Source: an uncultured Lachnospiraceae bacterium
GTDB taxonomy: Bacteria; Bacillota; Clostridia; Lachnospirales; Lachnospiraceae
Length of the DNA: 64,000 bases
Assembly (NCBI GenBank): GCA_902778165.1
Contig: CACYWQ010000001.1
Span: 124,001 to 188,000 of the forward strand
Direction of reading: 5' to 3'
The position numbers and the translations under genes were made by a program. The notes below the pieces were generated by a model. That model was not told the DNA's origin. It did no database searches and saw only the letters and a program-made list of their open reading frames with translations. This document shows positions 27,233 to 36,543 of this stretch, piece after piece; within the stretch, counting starts at the first letter, position 1, and each line of letters starts with the position of its first letter.

Positions 27233-28771
27233 ATGGTTTTTTCCGATTTAGCATTTATATTTCACTTTTTTCCAATATTTCTGATCGTATACTATATTGC
27301 GAGAGGTAAGGCTCGCAATATAGTATTACTTTTGGGCAGCTTAATCTTCTATGCATTAGGCAGCCCTATTTATGTATTGCTTCTTATCGCATCGGTTCTG
27401 ATTAATTACCTGATAGCCAACAGAATACAGGCTGTATATGCACTTAAGCGTATTGAAGCGAAGTTGGATTCGGATACCGCTGAGAATAAACAAGAGGAGA
27501 CTGAGTCTTCAATCGAAATAATCGATTTTGATAAAGAGGACGAAACGTCTGAAGATGAAGGTAAGACAGAAGAACATGTTAAACCGGGTGTAGCTGCAAC
27601 GATATGGCTTATAACCGGCCTTATCTATAATCTCGGTGTTCTGTGTGTGTTCAAATACCTTGATTTTATCTTAGATGTTACGGACAGTGCATTCGGAACA
27701 GGAATTAAAGGACCGGGACTTGCACTTCCCTTGGGTATAAGCTTCTATACCTTCCAGATGATATCATTTATCGTGGATGTATACAGACAGAATACGGAGA
27801 ACAGAGTAAGTTTCATTCATTTTGCGGTATATTCTACGATGTTCCCGCAGATTGCATCAGGTCCCATCACAAGATACGGTGAAGTCATAGAGACTCTTAA
27901 GCGTAAGAAAGGTGTTAAGACCGCATACCTTGAGAAAGGTATGATTGCTTTTATATTGGGACTGGGATATAAGGTATTGCTTGCCGATAAGATAGCGGCA
28001 CTTTGGAATGATGTATGGAGAGTAGGTGCTTACGGAATAGATGTGGCCACTGCATGGCTTGGTTCCTGGGCATATTCCATGCAGATATATTTTGATTTCT
28101 GGGGTTATTCATTAATGGCGATGGGTGTAGCCGGAATGCTTGGCTTTAATCTCCCTATCAACTTTACGGAACCCTACAGTTCCAAGACAATGACGGGATT
28201 CTGGCGTAACTGGCATGTCACACTGGGAAGATGGTTTAAGGATTATCTCTATATTCCTCTTGGAGGCAACAGATGCTCTAAGATAAGAATGTTATTTAAT
28301 ATGCTTGTGGTATGGCTGCTTACGGGCATATGGCACGGAGCGGGATATAACTTCATTATTTGGGGCCTATTCTTATTTGCCATCTTAACGATAGAGAAAC
28401 TTACATACGGTAAATGGATGGAGAATACCAAGGTGATCGGTCATATATATATGATCATCTTAATCCCCATATCATGGACCATATTTAATATTACTGATAT
28501 AAGCGAACTTGGCGCATATCTTATGCGTATGGTGAATATTCCCCTTGAAGGAATGGTTGTATACGGATTCAATCAGTTTACTGAGCTTATTGGAACATAC
28601 TGGTGGATCATGGGCTTATGTATATTGTTTGCAACTCCTTTCCCCATGCGATTTATAAGAAAATACAAGAACAATATGTTTACCAAGCTTATTTTGCTTG
28701 CTATATTCTGGTACAGCGTATACCAGGTTGCGATTACGGGTGACAATCCGTTTATTTATTTCCAATTCTAG
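27233..28771 (+). CDS. MBOAT family O-acyltransferase (AlgI/DltB/PatA type)
   Basis: This 512-residue multi-pass enzyme is expected to move acetyl groups across the membrane to an envelope polymer. Family motifs are intact: LPLGISFYTFQMISFIVDVY, FPQIASGPITRY, YFDFWGYSLMAMGVAGMLGF, RNWHVTLGRWFKDYLYIPLG and the catalytic histidine region WHGAGYNFIIWG. An acidic cytoplasmic loop (about 75-115) is inserted early. Two bases after its stop comes an SGNH protein, the usual extracellular partner that completes the transfer. No good ribosome binding site precedes ATG 27233. A 15-bp perfect inverted repeat lies within codons 19-32. The acceptor polymer could be peptidoglycan or the polysaccharide encoded downstream. 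Confidence 0.93.
   Translation: MVFSDLAFIFHFFPIFLIVYYIARGKARNIVLLLGSLIFYALGSPIYVLLLIASVLINYLIANRIQAVYALKRIEAKLDSDTAENKQEETESSIEIIDFDKEDETSEDEGKTEEHVKPGVAATIWLITGLIYNLGVLCVFKYLDFILDVTDSAFGTGIKGPGLALPLGISFYTFQMISFIVDVYRQNTENRVSFIHFAVYSTMFPQIASGPITRYGEVIETLKRKKGVKTAYLEKGMIAFILGLGYKVLLADKIAALWNDVWRVGAYGIDVATAWLGSWAYSMQIYFDFWGYSLMAMGVAGMLGFNLPINFTEPYSSKTMTGFWRNWHVTLGRWFKDYLYIPLGGNRCSKIRMLFNMLVVWLLTGIWHGAGYNFIIWGLFLFAILTIEKLTYGKWMENTKVIGHIYMIILIPISWTIFNITDISELGAYLMRMVNIPLEGMVVYGFNQFTELIGTYWWIMGLCILFATPFPMRFIRKYKNNMFTKLILLAIFWYSVYQVAITGDNPFIYFQF
27289..27326. repeat. Perfect 15-bp inverted repeat inside the start of the MBOAT gene
   Basis: ATACTATATTGCGAG (27289-27303) and CTCGCAATATAGTAT (27312-27326) are exact reverse complements around the 8-base loop AGGTAAGG. 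No T-run follows. It would form a strong hairpin in the mRNA close to the start codon. Confidence 0.7.
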
Positions 28772-28772
28772 T

Positions 28773-29957
28773 ATGGCAGAGAAGATTAGAAAAAAGAAAA
28801 ACAAAATAACGAAATGCCCGCTTTTTATACTTGTATGTCTTACAAGTGTGGGAATGATGATATACGGAGCACTGATGGCATTTAAAGGGGAATACGTATG
28901 GGAACTTACATGGGACCATCCGGTATTTGCCGCCGTTTTGCTTGATGAACGCCCTGTTAAGGAAGCAGAAATAAAAGAACCTGTTGCAGTAGCAGAGGGC
29001 GAATCGCCTATAGAACTTATGGCTGAAGAATCATCGGAAGAGCCTGTAAGTGAAGAAGAATCATCAGAAGAAGAGCCTGAGAGCGAGGAACCGTTAATAA
29101 GTGATGAAGAATACATGGAGATGTACGGACAGATTCCTTTTTTTGTTGACGGAGGCGGAGCTGTTAAATACATTAATTGGGATGCCGGAGAACCAAGATC
29201 AAGATACTATGACAATCCCGGTATAAGGCCCATTACCTCAGAGTATCCATATGTACATGTGACGGATCCCTTAAGTTATTATGACAGATGCTTATTTGTC
29301 GGTGATTCAAGAATCGGCGGATTGGGCACATATGCCGGCTGGGATACGGCATTCTTTGCATATAAGAACGGACTTACCGTATACGGAATGATGGAACAGA
29401 ACCTAAGCGTTATTAACGGTATGAATGCAACTTTCCCGGAATTGCTTCAGGTAGGTCCGTATAAGCGTATATATATAATGCTTGGAATTAATGAGATAGG
29501 CACAAGTACCGAGAGCTACAGCGAGGAATTCGGTAATATATTGGCTACTATCCGTCAGTATCAGCCGGATACGCCGATAATCATACTTGCCAATACTTTT
29601 GTTACCAAGTCCAAGGATTTATCGAGCAATTCGACCAACAACGGTAATATCAATTCCAAGAATGTATCCATTGCCCGTTACGCTAACGGTGAAGATATAT
29701 TCTATTTCGACGTCAATCCCGTTCTTGTTGATGATGAGGGATATTTAAGAGAAGAGATATCCAGAGACGGAGTTCACCTTCTGGCGCAGCATTATTACCT
29801 CTGGGTTGATTGGATGAATGAACACGGATTCAGGGAAGAGGGCGTGGAATATGCCGAAGATCATCCCGAATGGGCAGAAGAATCAGAGGATTCTTCGGAT
29901 TCAGAGTCCGATGAGGATTCAGAAGACACTGACTCGGATACAGATAATACGGATTAA
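28773..29957 (+). CDS. SGNH/GDSL-type hydrolase, probable O-acetylation partner
   Basis: This 394-residue protein has one N-terminal membrane helix (about 15-37) and an acidic Ser/Glu-rich linker (about 75-115). The extracellular SGNH domain (about 165-350) shows the Ser motif VGDSRIGGL, the Gly/Asn motif MLGINEIG and the Asp-His motif DGVHLL. A highly acidic Ser/Asp/Glu C-terminal tail closes it. It fits the periplasmic partner of an MBOAT acyltransferase, as PatB or AlgX/J do. The start is ATG 28773, right after the MBOAT stop at 28771, with no ribosome binding site, so translation is coupled. An upstream in-frame start at 28698 lies deep inside the MBOAT gene and was rejected. Confidence 0.87.
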   Translation: MAEKIRKKKNKITKCPLFILVCLTSVGMMIYGALMAFKGEYVWELTWDHPVFAAVLLDERPVKEAEIKEPVAVAEGESPIELMAEESSEEPVSEEESSEEEPESEEPLISDEEYMEMYGQIPFFVDGGGAVKYINWDAGEPRSRYYDNPGIRPITSEYPYVHVTDPLSYYDRCLFVGDSRIGGLGTYAGWDTAFFAYKNGLTVYGMMEQNLSVINGMNATFPELLQVGPYKRIYIMLGINEIGTSTESYSEEFGNILATIRQYQPDTPIIILANTFVTKSKDLSSNSTNNGNINSKNVSIARYANGEDIFYFDVNPVLVDDEGYLREEISRDGVHLLAQHYYLWVDWMNEHGFREEGVEYAEDHPEWAEESEDSSDSESDEDSEDTDSDTDNTD

Positions 29958-29982
29958 CAGTTCGAAGATGCGATAGGATATA

Positions 29983-31413
29983 ATGATGAGCAAATCATTT
30001 GATGATCTTAGGCAACTGCATAAGGAATTCATATACAAAGGCTATTTGATCAGTAGAATACCCGACCCTAAGTCAGAAGGTACAGGTGAGGTATACCATG
30101 TCTGTTTTGATATGGAGATTACCGGCTTGTCGGAATTTAAGGCCGTATGGGATTTCCCTGTAAGCGCTGTGAAAGGTGCGACAACACCTGTTAAAGACAT
30201 CGATCTGTCGGATGACCCCATATTTAAGGAGCTTATATTTGCCTTGGGACTTACTGAGTGTATCAGTTATTATAAGATAGCCTGTCCCAAGGAATTCAGA
30301 ATAGATTGCGCCAACTTAAGTAATGAAGAGATTCTGTGGTGGCGTAAGCTTATATATAACGGACTCGGAGAATTCATGTACCGTAACGGAATGTATGTTA
30401 CGGAAGAAGAATTGGTTAACATAACTTGCGTGGGCAGTTCGGTTTCAACACGCAGATCTTTGCATGATAGTCGCAGTTATAGCGGATATCTGGTGCCTGT
30501 AGGCGGAGGTAAAGATTCCGTTGTCAGCTTAGAGATTCTTAAGAATGAAGATATAGTCACATATACAGTTAACGGCAATGATACGACCCGTGCCGTTATA
30601 GATGTGTGCGAATACAAATCAGGGGATTATGTGGCAAGAAGAGTCCTTGATAAGAGGATGCTTGATCTTAACAGTGAAGGATATCTTAACGGTCACACAC
30701 CTTTCTCTGCGATAGTTGCTTTCTCATCTGTTATTACAGCCTATATCCTTGGTAAGAAATATATTACCTTATCTAATGAGAACAGCGCAAACGAATCCAC
30801 GGTTCGTGGAAGTTTCGTCAATCACCAATATTCCAAGAGTTATGAATTTGAGAAGGATTTTATGACGCTTCTTAGAAGCATCACCGATTCCGATATACAT
30901 TATTTCAGTATGTTAAGACCCCTTACGGAGCTTCAGATAGCGGCATTATTCTCTGATGCAATACCCTATCATAAGGTGTTCAGAAGCTGTAATGTCGGAA
31001 GCAAGAAGGGCATATGGTGTGGAGATTGTCCGAAGTGTCTGTTCGTATATATTATCCTCTCACCCTTCATATCAGAGGATAAGCTAACAGAGATATTCGG
31101 TTCCAAATTGCTTGATAAGGAGAGCCTTGATAAGGATTTCAGGGAACTTATCGGAATAGAGGAGAATAAACCTTTTGAGTGTGTCGGTACAAGGGCGGAA
31201 GTAAGTGCCTGTATGAAGCACTACAGACTAAGGGGAGGCATAAGTCTGCTTACGGATCGATATGCGGATTATATTGATGCAATGCCTTATGATGGAACTT
31301 CACCGATTATTTCAATGTTATCTGATTGGAATAACGAACATAATGTTCCGGATAGAATAAGTGATATGGTCCGTAAGGCCATTGAAGAATATGCAATATC
31401 TTATAAGGGTTAA
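29983..31413 (+). CDS. murL: UDP-MurNAc-L-Ala-L-Glu epimerase MurL
   Basis: MurL inverts the terminal L-Glu of UDP-MurNAc-L-Ala-L-Glu to D-Glu, replacing the need for free D-Glu from MurI. The 476-residue protein keeps the family's motifs, as I recall them from Xanthomonas MurL: LGEFMYRNGMYV (128-139), a PP-loop-like GGGKDSVVSLE (174-184), YLNGHTPFSAI, LSNENSAN, VNHQYSKSYEFEKDF, HYFSMLRPLTELQIA, the CGDCPKC cysteine cluster (about 346-352) and NKPFECVG. The next gene is a short MurD relative, the expected L-Glu-adding partner. The pathway was described in Xanthomonas, so finding it in a Firmicute is notable. The family match is strong; activity is inferred. Confidence 0.88.
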   Translation: MMSKSFDDLRQLHKEFIYKGYLISRIPDPKSEGTGEVYHVCFDMEITGLSEFKAVWDFPVSAVKGATTPVKDIDLSDDPIFKELIFALGLTECISYYKIACPKEFRIDCANLSNEEILWWRKLIYNGLGEFMYRNGMYVTEEELVNITCVGSSVSTRRSLHDSRSYSGYLVPVGGGKDSVVSLEILKNEDIVTYTVNGNDTTRAVIDVCEYKSGDYVARRVLDKRMLDLNSEGYLNGHTPFSAIVAFSSVITAYILGKKYITLSNENSANESTVRGSFVNHQYSKSYEFEKDFMTLLRSITDSDIHYFSMLRPLTELQIAALFSDAIPYHKVFRSCNVGSKKGIWCGDCPKCLFVYIILSPFISEDKLTEIFGSKLLDKESLDKDFRELIGIEENKPFECVGTRAEVSACMKHYRLRGGISLLTDRYADYIDAMPYDGTSPIISMLSDWNNEHNVPDRISDMVRKAIEEYAISYKG

Positions 31414-31452
31414 TAATGTAAAATACGGGCAACTTACCCTGTTGGAGCAATA

Positions 31453-32643
31453 ATGATAGATTTAGACGGCAAGAAGATCTTAATATGGGGTTATGGAAGA
31501 GAAGGCAAGTCTACGGAAGCCTTCTTGTCTGCCCATCTGTCTGCAGATTCCCCAAAGCCTACAATATATGAAGGTGACAGAGAGGGAATTGATGAAGAAG
31601 CTTATGATGTAATAATCAAGAGTCCCGGCATCAGAATGGATGAGGATAACCCTAAGTATACTTCACAGACAGAACTGTTCTTAAAGGCATTTAGGGATAA
31701 GGTCATCGGCATTACGGGTACAAAAGGTAAGAGCACCACAAGTAAACTTATGCAGGAAGTGTTGGCGGCATGTACCGGAAGAGACGTTATTCTGCTTGGC
31801 AATATAGGCAAACCCTGCCTTGATTATTATGATGAGATAACAGAAGATACGATAGTTGTCTATGAGATGAGTTGTCATCAGCTTGCTCATTCTCATATTT
31901 CTCCTCATATAGCGGTATTTCTTAATCTCTATGAAGAGCATCTGGATTACTATGATACTTTGGATAGATATTTCACGGCTAAGTCGCACATAGCTACTTA
32001 TCAGACGGATAGTGACAGATTCTATGTGGGAGAGAATGTCCCCCATATAGATACGGCAGCAACAACTACGATCATTAAGCCCTCAGATGTCAGAGAATAT
32101 GATCTTAAGCTTAAGGGTGAGCATAACAGATACAATGCGGAATTCGTATACAGAGTAGCAACAGAATGTTACGGTTGTGATCCGAATGCTGTAATTTCCG
32201 CTCTCTCAGAGGTAACAGGCCTTCCTCACCGTCTTGAATATGTCGGTGCAAGAGGTGAAGTGACTTACTATGATGATTCGATATCCACAATCCCTGAGGC
32301 CACGATCAGCGCGCTTAAGAGTATCCCCAATGCCTGCAGCATATTGATCGGTGGAATGGATAGAGGAATAGATTACACCAAACTTACGGATTATATTATT
32401 AAACATCCCGAATATAATTATATATGCATGTATGCTTCGGGAAGAAGGGTTTATGACACAGGTGTCATAAGCGATCTTCCCAATACATATTATGAGCAAG
32501 ACCTTGAAGCAGCGGTTAAGACAGCAGAGAGGATCACGGACAGGGGAGCAATAATCTTATCTCCCGCGGCGGCTTCCTATGACCATTTCAAGAATTTTGA
32601 AGAGCGCGGAGATTGTTTTAAGAAACTGATTATGTTACGATAA
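31453..32643 (+). CDS. murD2: MurD2-type UDP-MurNAc-L-Ala--L-Glu ligase
   Basis: This 396-residue Mur ligase is clearly shorter than ordinary MurD (about 450). The N-terminal Rossmann segment is ILIWGYGREGKSTEAFL. The ATP P-loop is GITGTKGKSTTSKL (about 86-99). Further Mur ligase motifs are LGNIGKP, EMSCHQL, LNLYEEHLDYY, GEHNRYNAEFVYRVA and LPHRLEYVG, followed by YYDDSISTIPEATISAL. Standing directly behind MurL it should add L-Glu, not D-Glu, to UDP-MurNAc-L-Ala. If it is instead the genome's only MurD, the paired MurL would be hard to explain. D/L specificity cannot be read from sequence by eye. Confidence 0.85.
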   Translation: MIDLDGKKILIWGYGREGKSTEAFLSAHLSADSPKPTIYEGDREGIDEEAYDVIIKSPGIRMDEDNPKYTSQTELFLKAFRDKVIGITGTKGKSTTSKLMQEVLAACTGRDVILLGNIGKPCLDYYDEITEDTIVVYEMSCHQLAHSHISPHIAVFLNLYEEHLDYYDTLDRYFTAKSHIATYQTDSDRFYVGENVPHIDTAATTTIIKPSDVREYDLKLKGEHNRYNAEFVYRVATECYGCDPNAVISALSEVTGLPHRLEYVGARGEVTYYDDSISTIPEATISALKSIPNACSILIGGMDRGIDYTKLTDYIIKHPEYNYICMYASGRRVYDTGVISDLPNTYYEQDLEAAVKTAERITDRGAIILSPAAASYDHFKNFEERGDCFKKLIMLR

Positions 32644-32662
32644 TAGGAGCTTATGAGTAGAT

Positions 32663-32684
32663 GATTCATACAGAATTATGAATC
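32663..32684. repeat. 8-bp inverted repeat before rmlD
   Basis: GATTCATA (32663-32670) and TATGAATC (32677-32684) flank a 6-base loop in the 63-base gap between murD2 and rmlD. No T-run follows, so it is not a typical terminator. It may mark the border between the peptidoglycan genes and the polysaccharide cluster. Confidence 0.35.
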
Positions 32685-32706
32685 TGTTGATTAGGGAGAG
32701 AAGGCA

Positions 32707-33561
32707 ATGAAGAAGATTATCATCACAGGATGCAACGGTCAGCTTGGAAGAGAACTCAATAAGTATTATGCGGATAAGAGAGGTTTGGAGTTCATCAATA
32801 CGGATGTAGCCGAACTTGATATAACGGATATAGACGCAGTAATGGAACTTGCAAGGGGTGAGAAGCCATATGCCATAATCAACTGCGCGGCATATACTGC
32901 GGTTGATGCATGTGAGACCAATAAAGATCTGGCATTTAAGGTTAATACTTTGGGTGCGAGGAATCTTGCCATTGCGGCTCAGAGCGTGGATGCAAGACTT
33001 ATACATATATCTACGGATTACATATTCGACGGAACCAAATCTACTCCTTATATGGAATACGATATTCCCAATCCTCAGACTGTATACGGAATCACCAAGA
33101 GCAGAGCGGAGGATTTCGTCAGACAGTTCTGTCATAAGTATTTCATCTTACGTACTGCATGGTTATACGGTGAAGGTAAGAACTTCGTAGGAACTATGCT
33201 TAAGCTTGCGGAAGATCATAAGGAAGTTAAAGTGGTAAGCGACCAGTTCGGTACCCCCACCTCAACAGCAGAACTTGTTAAGGCTATAGACAGTATAATC
33301 TTTACACATAACTTCGGAACATATCATGCCACCTGTGCAGGAAGATGCTCATGGGCAGATTTCGCGGAAGAGATATTCAGATTAGCAGGCAAGGATGTTA
33401 AGGTTATCCGTGTAAGCACGGATGAATACGGTGCGGCAGCACCCAGACCCCTTAGTTCGGTGCTTGAGAATTACATGTTACGTATGGTCGGCGGTTATGA
33501 ATTCGTTGACTGGCATGATGCTTTGGTTGATTACTTAAAGGGCCTTGGATATCAGTGTTAA
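32707..33561 (+). CDS. rmlD: dTDP-4-dehydrorhamnose reductase
   Basis: This 284-residue short-chain dehydrogenase catalyses the last step of dTDP-L-rhamnose synthesis. The nucleotide-binding turn is GCNGQLGREL. Other markers are NCAAYTAVDACE, HISTDYIFDG and the catalytic YGITKSRAE (YxxxK), followed by LRTAWLYGEGKNFV and DQFGTPTSTAELV. AGGGAGAGAAGG precedes the start. It opens the polysaccharide cluster. RmlA, RmlB and RmlC are not in this window, so they must be elsewhere if rhamnose is made. Confidence 0.95.
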   Translation: MKKIIITGCNGQLGRELNKYYADKRGLEFINTDVAELDITDIDAVMELARGEKPYAIINCAAYTAVDACETNKDLAFKVNTLGARNLAIAAQSVDARLIHISTDYIFDGTKSTPYMEYDIPNPQTVYGITKSRAEDFVRQFCHKYFILRTAWLYGEGKNFVGTMLKLAEDHKEVKVVSDQFGTPTSTAELVKAIDSIIFTHNFGTYHATCAGRCSWADFAEEIFRLAGKDVKVIRVSTDEYGAAAPRPLSSVLENYMLRMVGGYEFVDWHDALVDYLKGLGYQC

Positions 33562-33591
33562 TACTGTGATTAACGCCTTACAGGTATACGG

Positions 33592-35304
33592 ATGAATAAG
33601 ACACAGAATAAGTCTGTATCAGCTAAATATATGTGTGCCGTAATCCTTACGGTTATTATAATGCTGCAATTAATTGCAGCATTATATTTCTCTGTAAGAA
33701 AAACAGGCTGCCACTATGATGAGTACTACTCCTATTATTCATCCAATGTCTCAGCCGGACTGTCGGTTCCGGATAACGGATGGATGGATGTGTCGGATAT
33801 TCGAAGTGAATTCATGGTTCTTCCGAATGAAGGCTATAACTACGGCACAGTCAAACTCATGCAGACCTATGATGTACATCCGCCGATGTATTATTATGTT
33901 CTTTATACCGTATGTTCCCTTACACCGGGAGTATTCTCCAAGTGGCAGGGACTTAGTATCAATATATTTTTCCATATTCTTACAATTATATTACTGTTCT
34001 TTATATGCAGAAGACTATACAGACAACCGGATGATGATAACGTATTATCATATATTCCGATGATCATAACAGTCGCTTTATATGGTTTTTCTCCTGCCAT
34101 TCTAAGCGGAGTGATGTTTATCAGAATGTATTCAATGCTTACATTCTTATGTTTTCTTACCATATATGTTCATCTGAATATGATTGCCGGAATCGAAGAA
34201 TACAGAGAGGCTGATGAGACAGAGAACAGCCATAATAGTAAGATTATTAAGAAACAGATTGAATATGCTATAGGCATATTGATTCTGTCGTTTATCGGAA
34301 TAATGACACATTATTATTATATTGTGTTCTTATTCTTTACGGCGGCTTATACCGCAATTAAGCTGTTTGTCATGCCTATTTATAAGGGGAATAAGAAGCC
34401 TGATATTAAGAATGCATGTGGTTACAGTGTGACTGTAATCCTTGCTCTTGTACTATCGGTGATATATTATCCTGCGATGTTAAGTCATATATTCAGGGGA
34501 TACAGAGGAACAGAGGCGACACAGGCCTTCTTTGATATCGGAAATCTTAGAGAGAGAGCAGGATTGTTCGTCGGATTGCTTGATGAATACTTATTAAGCA
34601 GAAGTTTCTATATTCTTATCCTTATAATGCTGCTTATATATGTGTACAGAAGATACAAATCAGGAAGTAACGGCAATTATGAGAGTAATTGTATGTATAA
34701 TGGCGGACTGATCTATGCTGTGACCATAGGTTATTTCTTAGTTGTGCTTAAGACAGCGCTTCTTAATGCGGAAGAGGCAGTCAGATATGAGATGCCGGTA
34801 TACGGCCTTATCATAATGATAATCGTATTCGGCCTATGGAACCTACTGTATGCGAATAATAGACAAGGAGAAGATGGTCCTAATAATAAGATTGGCTTAT
34901 ATGTATTCGAGGTAATCATGTCCGTAGTCATGATTCTGCAGATATTTAATCTTATGACAGGCAAGGTGTTATTTACTTATGAAGGTGATAGAGAAGGGAT
35001 TACCTGGGCTGCGGAGCATAGGGATGATACGATAGTATATGTATACAATCCGACTAATCCATGGATGATCTGGGATGATTCGATGGAGCTTATGCAATAT
35101 GATAAGATATATTTTATAAGCGGAGATAACGAATACGGCATTACTGACACGGATGTCATTAATTCGAATCATATATATGCATATTCAACCAGAAGCGATT
35201 CGGCAGAAGGTATACTTGATAAACTGACAGAGAATGACAATAATGTTGATTCCATGACTAAGATAAGGGAATTGCAATATGCAGACATCTACGAGATCAA
35301 ATGA
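33592..35304 (+). CDS. Multi-pass GT-C type glycosyltransferase-like membrane protein
   Basis: This 570-residue protein has about ten to twelve membrane helices. After TM1 (about 10-32), the first extracellular loop has acidic residues (TGCHYDEYYSYY) and later DVHPPMYYYVLYT, the pattern of GT-C/PMT-like transferases that use polyprenyl-phosphate sugars outside the membrane. The C-terminal 100 residues form a soluble extracellular domain ending near YADIYEIK. It is probably a lipid-linked sugar transferase for the polysaccharide. The sugar is unknown. Its end overlaps the next gene by 26 bases. Confidence 0.75.
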   Translation: MNKTQNKSVSAKYMCAVILTVIIMLQLIAALYFSVRKTGCHYDEYYSYYSSNVSAGLSVPDNGWMDVSDIRSEFMVLPNEGYNYGTVKLMQTYDVHPPMYYYVLYTVCSLTPGVFSKWQGLSINIFFHILTIILLFFICRRLYRQPDDDNVLSYIPMIITVALYGFSPAILSGVMFIRMYSMLTFLCFLTIYVHLNMIAGIEEYREADETENSHNSKIIKKQIEYAIGILILSFIGIMTHYYYIVFLFFTAAYTAIKLFVMPIYKGNKKPDIKNACGYSVTVILALVLSVIYYPAMLSHIFRGYRGTEATQAFFDIGNLRERAGLFVGLLDEYLLSRSFYILILIMLLIYVYRRYKSGSNGNYESNCMYNGGLIYAVTIGYFLVVLKTALLNAEEAVRYEMPVYGLIIMIIVFGLWNLLYANNRQGEDGPNNKIGLYVFEVIMSVVMILQIFNLMTGKVLFTYEGDREGITWAAEHRDDTIVYVYNPTNPWMIWDDSMELMQYDKIYFISGDNEYGITDTDVINSNHIYAYSTRSDSAEGILDKLTENDNNVDSMTKIRELQYADIYEIK

Positions 35305-36469
35305 GAAAATAAATATCGCGATGTTCGGTCATAAACACATTCCGTCAAGAGAAGGCGGAGTTGAGATCGTGGTGGAACAACTCTCTGTACGTATGGTACG
35401 CCTCGGTCATAAAGTAACCTGCTATAACAGAGGCGGAAGTTATATTATGCAGGATGAGGCAGAGTATGATGAAGACCGAAACAGATACCGTGGAGTTAAG
35501 ATCAAGAAGGCTTGGACTGTCAATTGCAAGGGACTGGCGGCTGCATCCTCGTCATTCTTCGCATCATTGGCAGCAGGACTTGGCAAGTATGACGTGGTTC
35601 ATATACATGCCGAAGGGCCATGCCTTCTGTGCGGATTCCTTAAGGCCTGCGGCAAGAGGGTCATAGTTACAATTCATGGTCTTGATCATAAGAGAGCCAA
35701 ATGGGGAAGATTCGCTTCGTGGTATATCATGAAGGGTGAGCAGGCAGCGGTTAAATATGCTGATGAGATAATCGTCTTAAGTAAACCCGTGCAGGATTAT
35801 TTCATGGAATTGTACGGAAGAAGAACCGTTCTTATCCCCAACGGAGTTGAGGAAGCAAAGCAGTCTGAACCAGATATTATTAAGACCAAATGGGGACTTA
35901 ATAAGGATGATTACATACTCTATCTCGGAAGAATCGTTCCTGAGAAGGGAGTTCATTATCTGATAGAAGCTTATAAGAAACTTAATACGGATAAGAAACT
36001 TGTTATAGCAGGAGGTTCATCGGATACGGATGAATACTATAACAGCCTTAAGGAAGCGGTGTTCGCCACGGAGGGTGGAGAAACTTCGAATAAGAAGGAG
36101 TTAAAGGCGGTCATTTTTACAGGATTTGTACAGGGACCGACGCTTGAAGAACTCTACAGTAATGCATATGTTTATTGCCTTCCCAGTGACCTTGAGGGAA
36201 TGCCACTTAGTCTGCTTGAGGCCATGAGTTACGGCAATGCCTGTCTGACTTCGGATATTGCGGAGTGTGCGGATGTTATGGAAGATAAGGGTATGACATT
36301 TGCACACGGTGATGTAGAGGATCTAACAGAGAAGTTAACGCTTATGTGTGGGGATAAGGCGCTTGTAGATTCATATAAGGCACAGGCGGCAACATATATT
36401 ACGGATAAATACAATTGGGATGATGTTGTGGCGCGTACGCTTAAGTTATATTATGCGGGTGAGGAATAA
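35279..36469 (+). CDS. GT4 family glycosyltransferase, DUF1972/rhamnosyltransferase-like
   Basis: This 396-residue GT-B enzyme opens with FGHKHIPSREGGVEIVVEQL, the glycine-rich donor-site loop typical of DUF1972-type rhamnosyltransferases. VPEKGVHYLIEAY and the EX7E region ALPSDLEGMPLSLLEAMSYG-like text (CLPSDLEGMPLSLLEAM) mark the nucleotide-sugar site. It is cytosolic or peripheral and adds a sugar to the lipid-linked repeat unit. AAGGGA lies 8 bases before ATG 35279, which supports a start inside the end of the preceding gene. With rmlD two genes upstream, a rhamnosyl donor is plausible but not shown. Confidence 0.88.
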   Translation: MQTSTRSNEKINIAMFGHKHIPSREGGVEIVVEQLSVRMVRLGHKVTCYNRGGSYIMQDEAEYDEDRNRYRGVKIKKAWTVNCKGLAAASSSFFASLAAGLGKYDVVHIHAEGPCLLCGFLKACGKRVIVTIHGLDHKRAKWGRFASWYIMKGEQAAVKYADEIIVLSKPVQDYFMELYGRRTVLIPNGVEEAKQSEPDIIKTKWGLNKDDYILYLGRIVPEKGVHYLIEAYKKLNTDKKLVIAGGSSDTDEYYNSLKEAVFATEGGETSNKKELKAVIFTGFVQGPTLEELYSNAYVYCLPSDLEGMPLSLLEAMSYGNACLTSDIAECADVMEDKGMTFAHGDVEDLTEKLTLMCGDKALVDSYKAQAATYITDKYNWDDVVARTLKLYYAGEE

Positions 36470-36479
36470 CCTGCGATTG

Positions 36480-36508
36480 TTGATTAACAGGTGCTTATAT
36501 TGTATACT
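36480..36508 (+). promoter_or_regulatory. Candidate sigma-A promoter upstream of gmd
   Basis: TTGATT (36480-36485) and TATACT (36503-36508) are separated by exactly 17 bases and lie 35 bases before the gmd start. This is one of the best promoter matches in the window. Confidence 0.55.
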
Positions 36509-36543
36509 TATGTAGTTCATTGAATAAAGATTAGGAGCGTATT

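Noticed and set aside
28616-29173. 185-residue Ser-rich reverse-strand open frame
   Set aside because: The Ser-rich text is the complement of the Glu/Ser linker codons of the SGNH gene; no independent support.
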